Shown here: positions 34,656 through 46,735 of the stretch, one piece after another | Numbering within the stretch: the stretch's first letter is position 1 | How the letters are laid out: every line of letters begins with the position of its first letter | Source: Heliopora coerulea | Lineage: Eukaryota; Cnidaria; Anthozoa; Scleralcyonacea; Helioporidae | NCBI GenBank assembly: GCA_030142905.1 | Contig: JASJOG010000209.1 | Span: forward strand, 312,501 to 376,500 | Direction: 5' to 3' | Length of the DNA: 64,000 nucleotides | Notes under the pieces: generated by a model | Told to the model about the DNA's origin: nothing | The model's input: only the letters and a program-made list of their open reading frames with translations | Database searches by the model: none | Position numbers and translations under genes: made by a program

Positions 34656-37600
34656 CAGGCCCCGGATCAAAATTTTTATGTGGGACCCTCCAAACCTCAA
34701 GTATTTTTAGTTCTAACGGCGTTATCGTGAAGTAAATAACTAAAGGGAAGCCATTGCATTTTCATTATATTAAAGATGTAAAAAAATCTCTTCACCAAAT
34801 ATTTATGAATTTATTCACCTAAAATACGTGTGTATATTACGTTCTACAAAAAGTTAAGTACTAAAAGTACAAAAAGCAGATAATATAGCCTCTGACTCTT
34901 CCATGCATGTAATTAATCTATAACAATCCTAGTGCTTTCTTTAGATAGTACAATTAGTACTTTGGTTATTGCAATAATATTTTGGTTGACTTCTTAACAA
35001 TAGTCCAAAACATAAATTAGACAGATTACGGTTTTGTACTTTGTAGTATGTCACTGTCTTAACTGTTAAAAGTTATAAAACATCAGTGTTTAGTTTTAAC
35101 AAAAACCTTTCACGTGTCTTCTTTACAGCAAAATCATTGATGACATCTTGAAAGTCAATACGCTTTGCAAGTTCAGCCTGAATGTTCAACATTGCAAAGT
35201 CGTTCAGTTTCTCTTGCCCCATAGTGCTTCTCAGAAAGTTCTTTCTAAGTTTCTGCTTAGTAAATGAACGTTCAGCGGAAGCTACAGTAACAGGTAAAGT
35301 GTAGAAAGTCCTCAACGCAGTACAGACATTGGTGAAGAGTTTGTCCAACTTGAATCTTCTGATTTTGTTCAGAAGCTTCAAGGGAGGCAACGATTCATTC
35401 CCAAAATTAGCTCCATCAATGGCTTTAAGATGGAGGACGTCTTCTATGAACTCGTTTTGGAAACATCATCAGGATATTTCTTTCCAAATACTTCGCAAGC
35501 CTAAAGAATTTGGTGTTCTGATAACTGCAAATACTGCCAAAGAAAACAACAGAGATCGTTGATGCTGTTTGCGGAATCGTCTCGTGTTGTTAAGCCTGCT
35601 ATAACAGAATCTACAATGATGTAAAATACATTCAGCTTGAAAGCACGTTCCTTCTCGCTCTCAGCACTCTGATCATCAGCAGTTGATTCCACCATTTCCT
35701 CATCTTTACGTTCGTTAAGAAAAGCTCTTTGTCTGCTTTTGCGCTTTGACGGAAATTCAGTTGGAATATTAGCAGCATTGGCCACTAATTTACATTCATT
35801 TAAAATTAAAGGCCATTTCTCGCGCAGCACTTTCAGGCCTTTAAGTAGACTCTTTAGGTTAGACCCTTCGACATCAATTGTTGCTTTTCTTGCTTGGATG
35901 ATTTGGTTCCTTTTGGCAATTGCTACTAGGACTTGTAACCACACGGAAGACATTACAAGGCAGGTGACCGATGACCCGTACTTTATGGCTCCATTTACTT
36001 CGATGATTGGCTTCGCTGTCAGATTTAGAGACAGGAGCTGTTGTAATGCGACTTTTAGACCACGTAGACGAGCTGCGAATGGTCGCACACTAGCCACACG
36101 ATCTGTCCATCATGTGCCAGACAAGCCATGGAGGGAACATGTGATGTGGCGTTGTAATATCTGCCATCGTTGAGGACTACTAGAAAAAAGGTTGTAGATC
36201 GTTTGAACCATGCCAAAGTAAGTGACAGCCTCGGTGCAGGGTGCAGCAGAATCCGCTCCGCACAGGTTCAATGAATGCCAGCCACAAGGAGAGTATAAAC
36301 ATAACGGGTTGATAGCACTGATATGCTGTTGAGCACCATTGTATTTCGCACACATATTAGCAGCATTGTCGTAGCCTTGCCCTCGTTAATCAGCGATCGG
36401 TATTCCATACCTGTTCGGTTTTTCAAGGATTATAGTGGCGATCTCGATCCCCGTTCTCTGATAGCAATGAAAAAAGACCAGAAAGCGTTCTTGGACCATG
36501 TAACTCTCGTTTTCTCTTGTCAGGTATCTCAGGATGAATGTCGTTTGCTCTATGTGGCTGACATCAGGGATGGCATCAACCATAATAGAGTAGTATTTTG
36601 CATGCTCTCGTTAATCCAAAACACATCTCCTAACATTGGCAGCGCAAATACTAATGAACTCATTTTGCGATTCTGGTGACAGGTAATGAGCCTGCAATCG
36701 TTCCCTTTTTTATTGTGCGACTTTGACTTTAGTGATGTGGTCTTCTAGTGGAGAGTCATAATATACAAGGAAAGCTAACAAACCAAGAGAATTATCATTG
36801 TGAAAGTCGCCGATCCTGAGAGATGATCCATGAAATGCAAGTCCCCTCTCTCCGAGAAAAACAACCACGTCAATTATTCGTGTGAGCAACTTATTTCATT
36901 TAGTTGTTTAAGAGAAAATGTTCTCTTCGATGATGACATCTATGCCGGTATTGTTTTCCAAGTGCCTTTGAAGTTCACGCCAGGACACGTAGCACTTCTT
37001 ATGTGAATCACTCTTCCCATGGTCATGAACTCTTTCCCATAATTTCTTCCACTTCATCTCAGTACTCCATCCACTAGGAGATGCTAATGACGACTGTGTT
37101 GGATGATCCATTGTATGCGAAAACAATCTACATGGAAGACAATAAATTGCCTTCTTTGTAGGGCTAAAAACGATCCAACCACGACTACATGTTTCACCAT
37201 TTTCTTTCCTGACGTTGAGTATTAAGGTTTGGAATTTTTTACCAGCAGCATTGTATGGAAATTGATTTGGATGAGGAATATGACCAATCCTCACAATTTT
37301 CTCAATTCATTTGGTGCTGGGGATCCAGTCAAAGTCCCGACGTCAAATTTGAATTGTGCAGTCGGTCCAAACTTTGTATCATGCTCTTCACAGGTTGTCA
37401 TTTCAATTTTCTTTGAAATCGCATCCTTGGTAACGGGTTTGTCGCTGTCATCGTCAACGATAACATAACCCTCATCTTCTACATCATCAGGGACACGATA
37501 AGCGCCAGAATCGGTTATTTCCACTAAGCTTGCTTGTTGTCGTGGTTCAGTGACTAAAGTTTGCGCGATGGTGTCTTGTGGGCCATGTTCAAACTCCACT

Positions 37601-37800
37601 TTTGATCCTGTCTCAGCGTTATCTTTAAATACGCCAACATCAAATAATGTACGAGAGCCTCTATTTTCTTCATCCGCACGTTGCTGCTTCTCTCGTCTTT
37701 TTTGGGCACCGGATTTATGTTGGTAAGAGGACATCACACAATAATCACTGATTACATCGATCACATTGTTGAATGAAGGCTCTGAAACCGGTTTTGACTT
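34656..37800 (-). mobile_element. Second hAT element (boundaries uncertain)
   Basis: The coding part is 35073-37764. A plausible 3' terminus is CAGGCCCCGGATCAAAATT at 34656, similar to CAGGGGCGGATC-type hAT ends. I could not find the matching 5' end or a target duplication between 37765 and 38715, so the right limit is only the coding start. Confidence 0.5.
35073..37764 (-). pseudogene. hAT transposase of ZMYM1-like type, decayed
   Basis: Reading down the minus strand: a basic N-terminus (HKSGAQKRREKQQRADEENR), an acidic linker, then FPYNAAGKKFQTLILNVRKE, GWIVFSPTKKAIYCLPCRLF and HGKSDSHKKCYVSW, a TTF-type zinc finger (C-x2-C and H-x4-H spacing, 36908-37294). DUF4371 text follows: YYSIMVDAIPDVSHIEQTTF, RGQGYDNAANMCAKYNGAQQ and PCGWHSLNLCGADSAA. 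The end is a dimerisation motif, TLPVTVASAERSFTKQKLRK, with LRSTMGQEKLNDFAMLNI. Length is near full (about 890 codons). Frame changes near 37295 and 35500 and stops at 36110, 36386, 36584 and 36908 inactivate it. It is a different subfamily from 26930-29245. Confidence 0.9.
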
Positions 37801-38711
37801 GGAGGAACAAATGAAATATAATATCCAGACAAGGCGACAGATTGAGCCAATTACGTCTAATTTAACTTAGACTACACACTACACAGTCGGTTGTCACTAC
37901 ATTTGTTTTGTTTCAATTTTGTATACTTGAATAAACAACAAGCTAAAAAGTATCATAAATTAAAAGCAAAACAACAGTGATCAAGTAAAAAGACTCACAA
38001 ACCGTTTATGTCTTCCGGAATTAATTTTGACTTCTTTGTCTGTTGGATGCGGACGAAACCTTGAAATTTAAAACTTTATAAACAAACCAAGTGTTCTCTT
38101 GCGGCTACATCGCATATTCCCTCCAAAAATATCAATTTTGATTGACAAGTTTGCTTGAGAAAAACTTAAAACCACTATTTACGTGGCAGATAATACTTCA
38201 TCCTCAGTTCGTCATCGAGAAATATTATTTCAGATATGGATTCGTATTTACTAGAAAAAAATCAACGTGAAGCGTGTTAAAAATTTTGGGGATAAGTTTT
38301 TTGGCCTTGGCAACGGAGAAAGTACTCCCCCTACAACCCTCTCGACGCTAATGAGTTGGGTTGGTGTAATAGTATCATTGACAGTACTTTTAAAGGATTA
38401 TAGCTCATATACAGAAAAAAATACGATTAGACCTGCGAGGATGCACTAACTATATGCAATGTAACAGAAAACAATCGTCCAGTTATGATAAACAGCATTA
38501 AAACTTTCTTCCAAACATGGTTTGGTAAAGCAAGTAAAGATCGCAAAAATTGTTTGAAAAAAGCAAAAGTAAAACAATGGCATAACGGAAAGAGGCTCAT
38601 AGCTTTCCCATCATGCCTCGACAAGACTTGTAGCTATGCAATATTTGCTCCCAACTAGTACATCTCCTTCCTTATGCAAAACGTTTTAATAACTCTAGCA
38701 CTAAGGCAACG
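37801..38711. other. No gene seen
   Basis: Spacer between the second hAT and the BEL element. It may include the unrecognised 5' end of the hAT. Confidence 0.45.
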
Positions 38712-38715
38712 ACTG

Positions 38716-38943
38716 TGTGGGAAACGCAAGAAGAAACCCACACTTTTACAATAATCACTAGTTTAAATTATTTATTCTCGATTACAAGGAAAGACAATCG
38801 TCACAATATCACAACCCACAGAGCACATGCACAACTCACAGTGCCTGATTATATTACTGATCACATTACCTACATATACACTTCCGCTTTAAGCTTATTG
38901 GCTCTAACAAAATTAATCCGGTTAAACCTAACAGTTTCCTACA
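38716..38943 (-). repeat. BEL/Pao 3' LTR
   Basis: 228 bp, starting TGTGGGAAACGC on the plus strand and ending TTTCCTACA. Matches 44299-44526. Confidence 0.95.
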
Positions 38944-38975
38944 CACTCCCCCATGAGTCTCCGTAATGGAGGCTC
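38944..38975 (-). promoter_or_regulatory. BEL/Pao polypurine tract and small hairpin
   Basis: On the minus strand GGGGGAGTG abuts the 3' LTR, the expected primer for plus-strand DNA. Just upstream GAGCCTCC and GGAGACTC can pair around ATTAC. Confidence 0.6.
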
Positions 38976-39242
38976 ATGCAATTAAAGGAAACTGCCTCTC
39001 ACTAGCAAAACTAAGAAACTAAATACTGCTAAGTTAAGGTGTTCAATTGACATAGATGAGGCAATTAGATAGTGTACAGTTCAAGAGTTCTCTTCAGTCT
39101 CAAGGATTTTCAGTCTTTCTCTCGCAACGATTGCTGCTGTCCTCTTTGGTCGGAAAACAGGGGCATCTACGTTCAAGGTAGTTAATATGGTCGCCTTGGT
39201 TACGTCACAAGATAACTCCAGCGGGTAAAGATGCTGTACTGG

Positions 39243-39473
39243 TCATTCTAAGTAGTCCTTTCCGGCCCGTAACTTCACCGCTCGTATTTCACCATCTCGA
39301 CCTTCGATCAAAGTTTGAACGATACCCAAGGGCCATTTGTTTCTACTCTTTTCTAATGGGGATTTTATCATCACCACGTATCCTACTGCCAACTGTGGTT
39401 TAGTGTCCGGGTGTTTCATGTTGTGTCGCTCTCTCAAGGTGTGAAGGTACTCGTTAGTCCACCGAGACCACAT
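39243..39473 (-). pseudogene. BEL/Pao polyprotein C-terminal domain (DUF5641)
   Basis: Reads MWSRWTNEYLHTLRERHNMK, then GYVVMIKSPLEKSRNKWPLG and EIRAVKLRAG, matching the domain found at the C-terminus of BEL/Pao integrases (RW..EYL..LRERH, then VGDVVLI..., RxxWPLG). It is in frame with the integrase but separated by stops near 39520-39632. Confidence 0.85.
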
Positions 39474-39632
39474 GGCTTCTTTGCACCTTCGTAAGTACTT
39501 TTCTAGCTTCCTCAGATCTGGATCTTAAAGGTGATGTGGCTCTTGTTCGGGCAATAGATTTGGATATTGGAATAATATGGCAGATGGTGTCAACACAGGA
39601 AGTTGAATGTCATCTTCTTTGTAACAGAGGGG

Positions 39633-40295
39633 TCAATTGTTAGCCGTTATTTCTACATCCAATACGACATCACAGAGTTCAGGCCAGGTAAGCAAACCAT
39701 TCCCAATGGTTTTATGAAACGCAGATTTCACCACTCCAACAAGCCGTTCAAATCGCCCTCCCCACCATGGCGCTCTGCTTAAGTTGAAGGTCCACGAGAT
39801 GTTATGCTTCGTCAAAATAGCATGAAGTTGTTTGTCGTATTGCGCTTTTTTAAGCCACTTTGCTGCTGCGATAAACGTTTTCCCATTGTCAGAGTAAATT
39901 CTCTTCGGACGACCACGACGAGCAATAAATCTTTCTAGGCTACAAATGAATTCATCGGTTTCTAGATTAGGCAAGACTTCCAGAAACACGCCTCGGGTGA
40001 GACTGCAGGCGTATAATACGAGATATGCTTTGCCTTCTTCTTTTCCCTTTCGTCGATACTTGATGGGTCCCGCAAAATCCACTCCAATTGTCTCGAAGGC
40101 AGTTGTTCCCTCAGTTCGGGAAGTTGGAAGTAAACCAGGAGGAGGCTGGGCGTGCGCAAGGGCCTGAAATCGCTTACAGCCCCAACATTGCTTAATGACG
40201 CGTCGCATCACTCGTTGAAGGCGCGGTACCCAATGACGCTTACGAACTTTGCCCATTGTAAGACCTACACCACCATGTAGAGTATCTTGATGCAC
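39633..40295 (-). pseudogene. BEL/Pao integrase
   Basis: The zinc-binding segment begins upstream (HQDTLHGGVGLTMGKVRKRH) and closes with CWGCKRFQA. The catalytic core follows: FETIGVDFAGPIKYRRKGKE, then RPKRIYSDNGKTFIAAAKWL, and APWWGGRFERLVGVVKSAF with the final Glu. The D, D and E of the DDE triad are all visible. The frame stops at 39633 (TAA after DVEITANN) instead of running into the C-terminal domain. It would insert the cDNA into the genome. Confidence 0.9.
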
Positions 40296-40469
40296 TTGCT
40301 CTACAAAATTTTCGGTGAATTGGCTGTCATCAGGAAGGTAGGTGGGATAAAGTCCTTGAATCCGACCGCGACATTCGAGGATTCCTTCGGAATTCGGCTG
40401 AAGATTTAGCTGTAATCGATCTTCCTCGTACTTTGGATGATTTTTCGCACGATCTTGTTCATGCAGTAT

Positions 40470-42194
40470 CTACCATTTTAATTTTCGTTCTACTTCATCA
40501 GTCGAAATTGGCCCGACTATCTTGGAATGTCTTCTGTAATCCTGTACCAGTCGTCTAATCCAAACACATACTGGCAAGGTAGTTCTGAGATTGCGTCTTT
40601 CCAACCACTCACCAAACTCATCAGTTTCGTCGATTGTGATGGCCATTACTTCTATCACCAATTTTGCTTCTGCTTCCGACTCCTCACTAGCGCTTGTCGC
40701 AGGATTTTGAGGCCATTGTTCAGGATGAGGCAATCACACTAGCCCTTTCCACCAAAGATCATTGTTGGAGACTTGTCCGCCACGACTACCAAGGTCAGCA
40801 AGGTTCTGTGCAGTTGGTACGTACTTCAGGGATTTAACTTCATGGTTTTGGATCTTCCGAACGCGTTTTTCAACAAATTGGCGATACTCCCCTCCACCAC
40901 AAATCCAATGCAACGCCACTGTACTATCGAGCCAACAATGGACTTCTTTTACCGGGAAACTCTCAAGTGCTATTCGCAAATTATCGACAAGATTTACAGC
41001 CATGTGTCCAGCGACCAATTCCAATCGCGGAATAGTTAAACTTCGTTTCGCCAGTCTAGATTTCACGGCGACAATTCCTTGGCTAACTACAGAGGTCTGT
41101 CGAACAACAGCATAAATGGTAGTACAGACACCACGACCGCTGGCATCACCAAAGGCATGTAATTCCACGGCTTCTATTGACTCTCTATGGGTCACTAAAC
41201 TGCGTCGAACCGTGACGTTCTTAGGCAGGCTCTTTTCCCATTTTTCCCATTTCTCCCATTTCTTTATCAAGGGTGGAGGAAGAGGAGCGTCCCACGCTTG
41301 TTTCGTGTCACAGGCATCTCGGTGTAAGATTTTCTCTTCAAGCGTAACAGGAGAGACCAATCCAAGTGGATCGTACACCTTTGCTACTTTGCCGAGTATA
41401 CCTCTCATCGTAGGTTCTGCGTTCTTTTCCGGGAAGGAGATGGTCAGCGTGTCCTTTTCGCAGTCCCACTGTAGGCCGAGTAGATTGCATTCACCACTGG
41501 TGGGCACATTTAGTTGTTGCTGAACATACGAAGGCTCCCCGTCATCCTCGGTGATATTATCGTACATCAACTCCGGCATGTTGGAATGCCATTTATGGAG
41601 GGAAAACGCGGTGTCAGCAAATATCTTGTTCGCTTCTTGCTTAAGGTCTCGAGCATCGCTTACTGTTGCTCCACCGGAAATAAGATCGTCCATATATAGG
41701 CTACGTTCAATCTCGTTCACGGTCGTTGGATGTTCTTCTCTCCAGGATTCAAGATGCTGCTCGATTACTCCTGCCAATAAAAAGGGGATAGGAGCCAGCC
41801 CAAACCAGACCCTCGTGAAGCGAACCGTCTCCACCTCCGTAGAATTAACACTCTTCAACCAATGGAAGCGAAGGGATTCGCGCTCCCTTTCTTTAATACG
41901 CACTTGTAGGAACGCTTTACGAAGGTCTCCAGCGACAGCCACGGGGTGGAATCTACCACGCACCATCATGTTCCAGAGTTTGTTTTGCAACGGTGGGCCC
42001 GGGTCTAAACAGTCATTCAGCGAAGGACCTTTGTTTCCACCTCGGGCTGAGCAATCATAAACCACTCTCAATTTGGTGCTATCGGCTTCTTCGCGAACGA
42101 CAGCACGATGTGGCATGTAATATTCTTTCCCTACCACTTCAAGAGGTGCCCTTTCGACCACGCCTTCTTCCAACTGTTCGCCAAAAGATAGCAT
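40470..42194 (-). pseudogene. BEL/Pao reverse transcriptase and RNase H
   Basis: The largest open frame of the window (486 codons to 40734) runs on past one TGA to 40470. Motifs: EYYMPHRAVV, LRVVYDCSARG, AVAGDLRKAFLQVRI (first catalytic Asp), FTRVWFGLAPIPFLL, and SLYMDDLISGG with the YMDD box. Then come LLGLQWDCEKDTLTI and VYDPLGLVSPVTLEEKI, and the RNase H region with HAFGDASGRGV, IPRLELVAGHMA and HCWLDSTVALHWI. A KWEKWEKWEK triplication sits before RNase H. Catalytic residues are intact, but the neighbouring parts of the polyprotein are broken. Confidence 0.95.
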
Positions 42195-43193
42195 CGTACT
42201 CTTCTAGTCTTTCCATTCTGTTAAGCTTCCTAACTTGTGTGTGCAACCGTTGCAGGCTTCCATTTCGGTTCAAAGGTAAAGGAGGGTGGTTTCCCTTCCA
42301 AGGTAGGCCAGTTTCGTACCAGCCTTCAACAGGATGGCGAGAAAGCTGCTCTCGAAACTCCTCGTAAACCACTCTTTGATCACCCAAGGGCGAATCAGCT
42401 AGTCCAAGGATATCAAGGCTACACAGGCGTTCGTAATCTGAGGAGGAGTTAATGGCAAGGAAACCATTTGTCCGATCGATTCAGTCTCCTGGCGCCATGA
42501 TCACCCATCCAAAACGGGTCAGTTCGGCTACTGGTTCTCCTTCTCTACCAAGACGCAATTGTGTATTAGGGCGAATCTTGGCGCATTCGTTGGCTCCAAG
42601 TATCAAGTGAACTGGCAAATGGTTGTCAGGGGTCTTGTCTTCCATAACCACACTTTGTAAGTGCTGGTGTTCCTAAATAAGCTTATCATAACGTGGATTA
42701 TCAAGAGTTAACAATTCACGTTTGTTTATAACGGTTACCTTGGCATCTAGGGTGAAATCTCCTCTCAAAGACTTGAGTACAATGTCATGTTCCATTAATT
42801 TGGCTATGGTAACACCAAACAATGTAGTAATCTTTTGGGTACTACTTTTCACGGCTTTCGCTTTCACTAAACTCGTCAACGTCGTTGATGCGTACGAGTG
42901 ACTCGCTCCACTATCGAGTAGCGCTATAAATTAAATTTCATTAATCTTGACTACAACGACAGGATGGACGACGAAAGTTCTACCAACACTCGTTGTCAAC
43001 ACTCTTTCTTCTTGTTCCTCAGAGACTTCAGGGCAAATGGACGTATGATGTCGTTTTTGCATTTCTGGCATGATATCGTGCTCTTGCACGCACTCGCTGC
43101 GTGAAGACCGTTGGCACAGTTAAAACAATGGCGTTTCTTCGCCAAAATTTGTTTTCTCTCATTTGGGGATACCACTTTGTAACACGAGCTCAT
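42139..43193 (-). pseudogene. BEL/Pao zinc knuckle and aspartic protease (DUF1758)
   Basis: The knuckle CFNCANGLHAASAC (CX2CX4HX4C) lies within 42996-43193. The protease follows, with ALLDSGASHSYAST (DSGA active site at about 42904-42915), then ITTLFGVTIAKLMEHDIVLK. The tail is GWVIMAPG and EEFREQLSRHPVEGWYETGL. This part is one frame off from gag and reverse transcriptase, with shifts near 42950 and near 42190 plus internal stops. The protease would cleave the polyprotein. Confidence 0.85.
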
Positions 43194-43235
43194 GTGGTCG
43201 GCACTGTTACAGTAAATGCACCGGATTTCTTGTTC

Positions 43236-44243
43236 TCAGGAATTAAACGCGCGTGCTCTTGTCGAATCCTTTTCTTTGATTTTCCTACTCGTGCCTTTAA
43301 CATTGTCGTTGGTCTCCGTCCACTTTCCCAAGGCCTCTAAAAGTTCTTTAAATATCCAACTTTTCCAGTCATTTTGGACATGCGACACCAGTTCCGCTTT
43401 CACCGCCTCGAGCTTTTTCATCACATAATACACCGTCCCTTGAACAGTGTCTAATTTCTCGAGAGTTTCTAAACTCTGGGCGTTAAATAACAACTGTTCG
43501 TAAAACCGATGTATTTTCGGAACATCTCGCTCTGTTATGCTCGGTAGCTCAATTATGCTGACTACGTAAGAACCGGCGACTTCGCTGGGGTGACAGTACT
43601 TCTCTTGTAAATATTTCAATCCCCGCTTATAGCCTTCTTCAGTGAAAGGTAAACAATCGATTGCGCGCCTAATATAAGGTTCCACCAATTTCTTGAGATG
43701 AGAAAACTTGGTGATTGGAGAACAGTTTTGCGAATCGATCATGGCGTTGAATTGGCCCGAAAAGCGCACCCAATCATGCGGCTTGCCATTGAACCTTGTT
43801 ATGTTTAACTTCGGCAATTTTGCAGTTTTCTCCGAAAGTTCTCCCTCCTTTAGCGCGGCCTCTAGTTTCTGTTCTAAGAGTTGTTTCTCGAATGTCATTT
43901 TTTGTTTTCAACTTTGCACTAGCTCTCGCTACTTGCCCCTTTGATCAAGATCTTCTACAAAGTTCAACAGTTTGTTTTGGACTTTATCCGCTTCGGTAAC
44001 ACGCGCATCAATTTCATTTGACCATTGTTCTACATTTTCTTCCGTGTCACCTTGCCCGAATTTCGCTTCTTCAATGCTGCCTTTTAATGTAGTAATCGTA
44101 CTTACGATTGTTGCGATGGATTCCTTTTGTCGTTCAACTGCAATTCGCTCTCCTTTACTTAGAATTTCGTCAGTTCGCTTCAGGCATAATTGTAGAGCCT
44201 TTAACTTGGCGTCCATCTCGGAGAGTTTTTTCTTGAAAGACAT
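43236..44243 (-). pseudogene. BEL/Pao gag (DUF1759)
   Basis: ATG at 44243 starts a coiled-coil-like N-terminus (MSFKKKLSEMDAKLKALQLC). Stops follow at 43929 and about 43905, then the same frame continues with MTFEKQLLEQKLEAALKEGE and the DUF1759 core: LPKLNITRFNGKPHDWVRFS, LKKLVEPYIRRAID and YKRGLKYLQEKYCHP. It would form the particle around the element RNA. Confidence 0.9.
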
Positions 44244-44280
44244 ATTTCACGTGTGCATCAAGTTATACGAATGACGATCC

Positions 44281-44298
44281 CATCAGAGGTACCAGTAA
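44281..44298 (-). promoter_or_regulatory. BEL/Pao primer-binding site candidate
   Basis: Directly inside the 5' LTR the minus strand reads TTACTGGTACCTCTGATG. TGG starts are normal for sites pairing with a tRNA 3' end. Which tRNA was not determined. Confidence 0.6.
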
Positions 44299-44526
44299 TG
44301 TGGGGAACGCAAGAAGAAACCTACACTTTTACAATAATCACTAGTTTAAATTATTTATTCTCGATCACAAGGAAGGACAATCGTCACAACATCACAACCC
44401 ACAGAGCACATGCACAACTCACAGTGCCTAATTATATTACTGATCACATTACCTATATATACACTTCCGCTTTAAGCTTATTGGCACTAACAAAATTAAT
44501 CCCGTTAAACCTAACAGTTTCCGACA
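44299..44526 (-). repeat. BEL/Pao 5' LTR
   Basis: 228 bp, plus-strand TGTGGGGAACGC to TTTCCGACA. Same length as the other LTR, with about ten substitutions and no indels. Confidence 0.95.
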
Positions 44527-45449
44527 ACTGGAAGAAATGAAAATTAAGTTTATTTCATTCGAAGGAGCTCTGAAAGTAATAAAATGTGGCTTTTACTGCT
44601 CTTTCATGTCCCAATTTGTTCTTGAGATATTTAGATTTCTTTCATAAGTCAACAAAACTACTTTAGACGTCAACTTCTGTACAAAAGATACTGATTTATT
44701 AGGAAACAACGTGTATTTTTAAGATCATTCAACAAAAACGTTTGAAACTTCGCACGTGAATCTCTCTCACTGCATTGAACATAATATGGAATTAGAGCTA
44801 CCATTGTGATATATCAGTTCCTTGATCCCTCGTGACTAAAACATAAAAAATATTTTTTTGTATTACAAAAGTCCGACAAATTTTCATTCAAATTTCATAA
44901 GCTATATTAATTTAAGTACAGATTTCTTTATTTCAGTGTGAGAGAAAACAAATAATTCTGCCCTAAGGACAGAGGAGTCATGGAACTTATATGTCACGAT
45001 AGCAAAGACGTTTTACATCTTAGAATGTGTAGTTTCAAGAGGTGCACTTCAATGCTAAGATTCAAGAGATATTGTTAAATAATTTCAATGATATACAAGA
45101 TTTGCACATAAATCGCAGCGGTGAGTCCATGAGTTCACATCACAGATTATCTCATTAACATACGTAACAAATCTAGACATCTCAAGAAGAAGAGTGTTAC
45201 TGGAGAACGGTAAGCGACTTTCTTCACACTTTAGCGCTTTTAAATAAAACCAGCTTAACAGACGTTTCTCGCGTTCTTTCTAATGCCCACGAATAATCTC
45301 GCCAGACCCAGGCCCGAATGGATAGTTTCTTAAACTTACAGTAGTTTATCCACCGAGATCTAGACTTCAATCGATTGTTTTGTGACCAATTAAGCAATTA
45401 TCCTACCTTTAAGAAAAATAGTAACGTGCTCAGCTTTTACCACAGATTA

Positions 45450-46735
45450 AAAAACTTATTAAGAATTCATGAGGAAAATACGAAAGAAAATCATAACCGT
45501 GTCGTGTCTTTATATGTGATAAAGACACTTGTGATTTTATCATGAATTCCTCTTCAAATTTTCCTCAATATTTTTCGTCTTAGAAAACAGAAATTGCCAA
45601 ACTTGCGTAAAGAATTAGCGTATAAAACGTTTCGTTTTTTAAGCCGTTCAAAAAACTCGCAGTACATGCTTCATCGGACACATTACACTCAGCTTCCGCC
45701 TCATGTTTTATATCCGATAAAGCACTCTTGCTTGTTTTATAAACATTACATAAGAAATGACCAGCAGTGTCACTCGCGTCGGAAACTTTGAATTTTTTCT
45801 GTTCACACTTTTTCGAAACCGTTCCCAGACCCTTTCGTCTGCCAAAATCCTCGCTGCCAGTAAACCACAGCCACCTCAACAAGGATTTGATCTACGAAAT
45901 GCGGTGCTGGCGCACTAAAAGGGCTATATCTTGAAAACTATTTGATCGATATTCATTCTACGATGACTGGTTGAAGAGGAAAGGTAAGTGATGTTTCTGG
46001 TAACTATAAGTTATAAAAAGATTCCCAACTGTTAAATTTAGACGTATATCTCCTATATGAGTAGGCAATTCGTGCGGCCCGCACTATCAATATAGTTTCG
46101 TTTCTTTCTATGATGAATTCTTTTTTCTGTCAGCTTAATCTAAGGCTTGAATATTGAAGTCTGTGCGCTAGTATAAGGTTCAGTAATCAACAATCAAGTT
46201 CGTGAAGTAATATTAAGCGTTTTTGAGACAAATTGGTGTCACAACCAATAACAATCATACAGAGTAACACATTACCCTAGTATAGTCACAGCTATTCAAC
46301 AACAGGTATTTCTTATGTAATATATGAACTTCGATTTGTGTTAGACTTAAATCTATGGGTTGATTTGTTTATAACGTTCATTGTTCCTTGCTGTGGAAAC
46401 TAACACGTCGAAAGATAAATAATATCATACGTCTAAATTTAACAGCTGGGAACCTTTTTATAACTTATAGTTACCAGAAATATTATCACTTACCTTTCCT
46501 CTTCAACCAGTCTTCGTAGAATGAAAATTGGCCAAATACTTTTCAAGATATAGCCATTTTACTGAGGCAACACCACACTTCGTAGATTAAATCCTTGTTA
46601 AGCTGGCTGCGTTTTACTGGCTGCGACGACTTTGGCCGAGCGAAGACCATGGGAACGGCTCCAAAAAAGTGAGGACACGTTACATCTTCGAATGACCCTT
46701 CGGGTCATTTCTTATCCTGTGTCCTTTACGCAGTG
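45450..46735. mobile_element. Inverted-repeat insertion with duplicated coding-like arms
   Basis: Absent from block B at 4950, so inserted after the duplication. Arms at about 45815-46060 and 46420-46680 are inverted copies of each other: each contains CAGTAAA(C/A)C(A/G)CAGCCA, AACAAGGATTT, TATATCTTGAAAA, GAGGAAAGGTAAGTGAT and ATAACTTATAG. Read outward to inward, each arm encodes text like SQLNKDLIYEVWCCLSKMAI and FYEDWLKRK followed by a GTAAGTG donor-like site. The left outer part (45580-45882) has a minus-strand frame of 100 codons (FGRRKGLGTVSKKC, GHFLCNVYKTSKSALSDIKH) that I do not recognise. A perfect 10-bp stem GTGTCTTTAT/ATAAAGACAC lies at about 45507. Confidence 0.65.

Larger units (their letters stand above)
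38716..44526 (-). mobile_element. Complete BEL/Pao LTR retrotransposon with ACTG target duplication
   Basis: It has two 228-bp LTRs, a primer-binding site, a polypurine tract, and gag, protease, RT-RNase H and integrase in the BEL/Pao order on the minus strand. ACTG directly flanks both ends (38712-38715 and 44527-44530), within the 4-6 bp usual for this superfamily. Total length is 5811 bp. The LTRs differ at about ten positions by my count, so insertion is not recent. The reading frame carries roughly ten stops and two compensating frame changes around the protease. It lies between the second hAT and block B'. Confidence 0.95.

Noticed and set aside
41993..42367. Plus-strand open frames opposite the BEL/Pao polyprotein
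   Set aside because: They are antisense shadows of the reverse transcriptase region.
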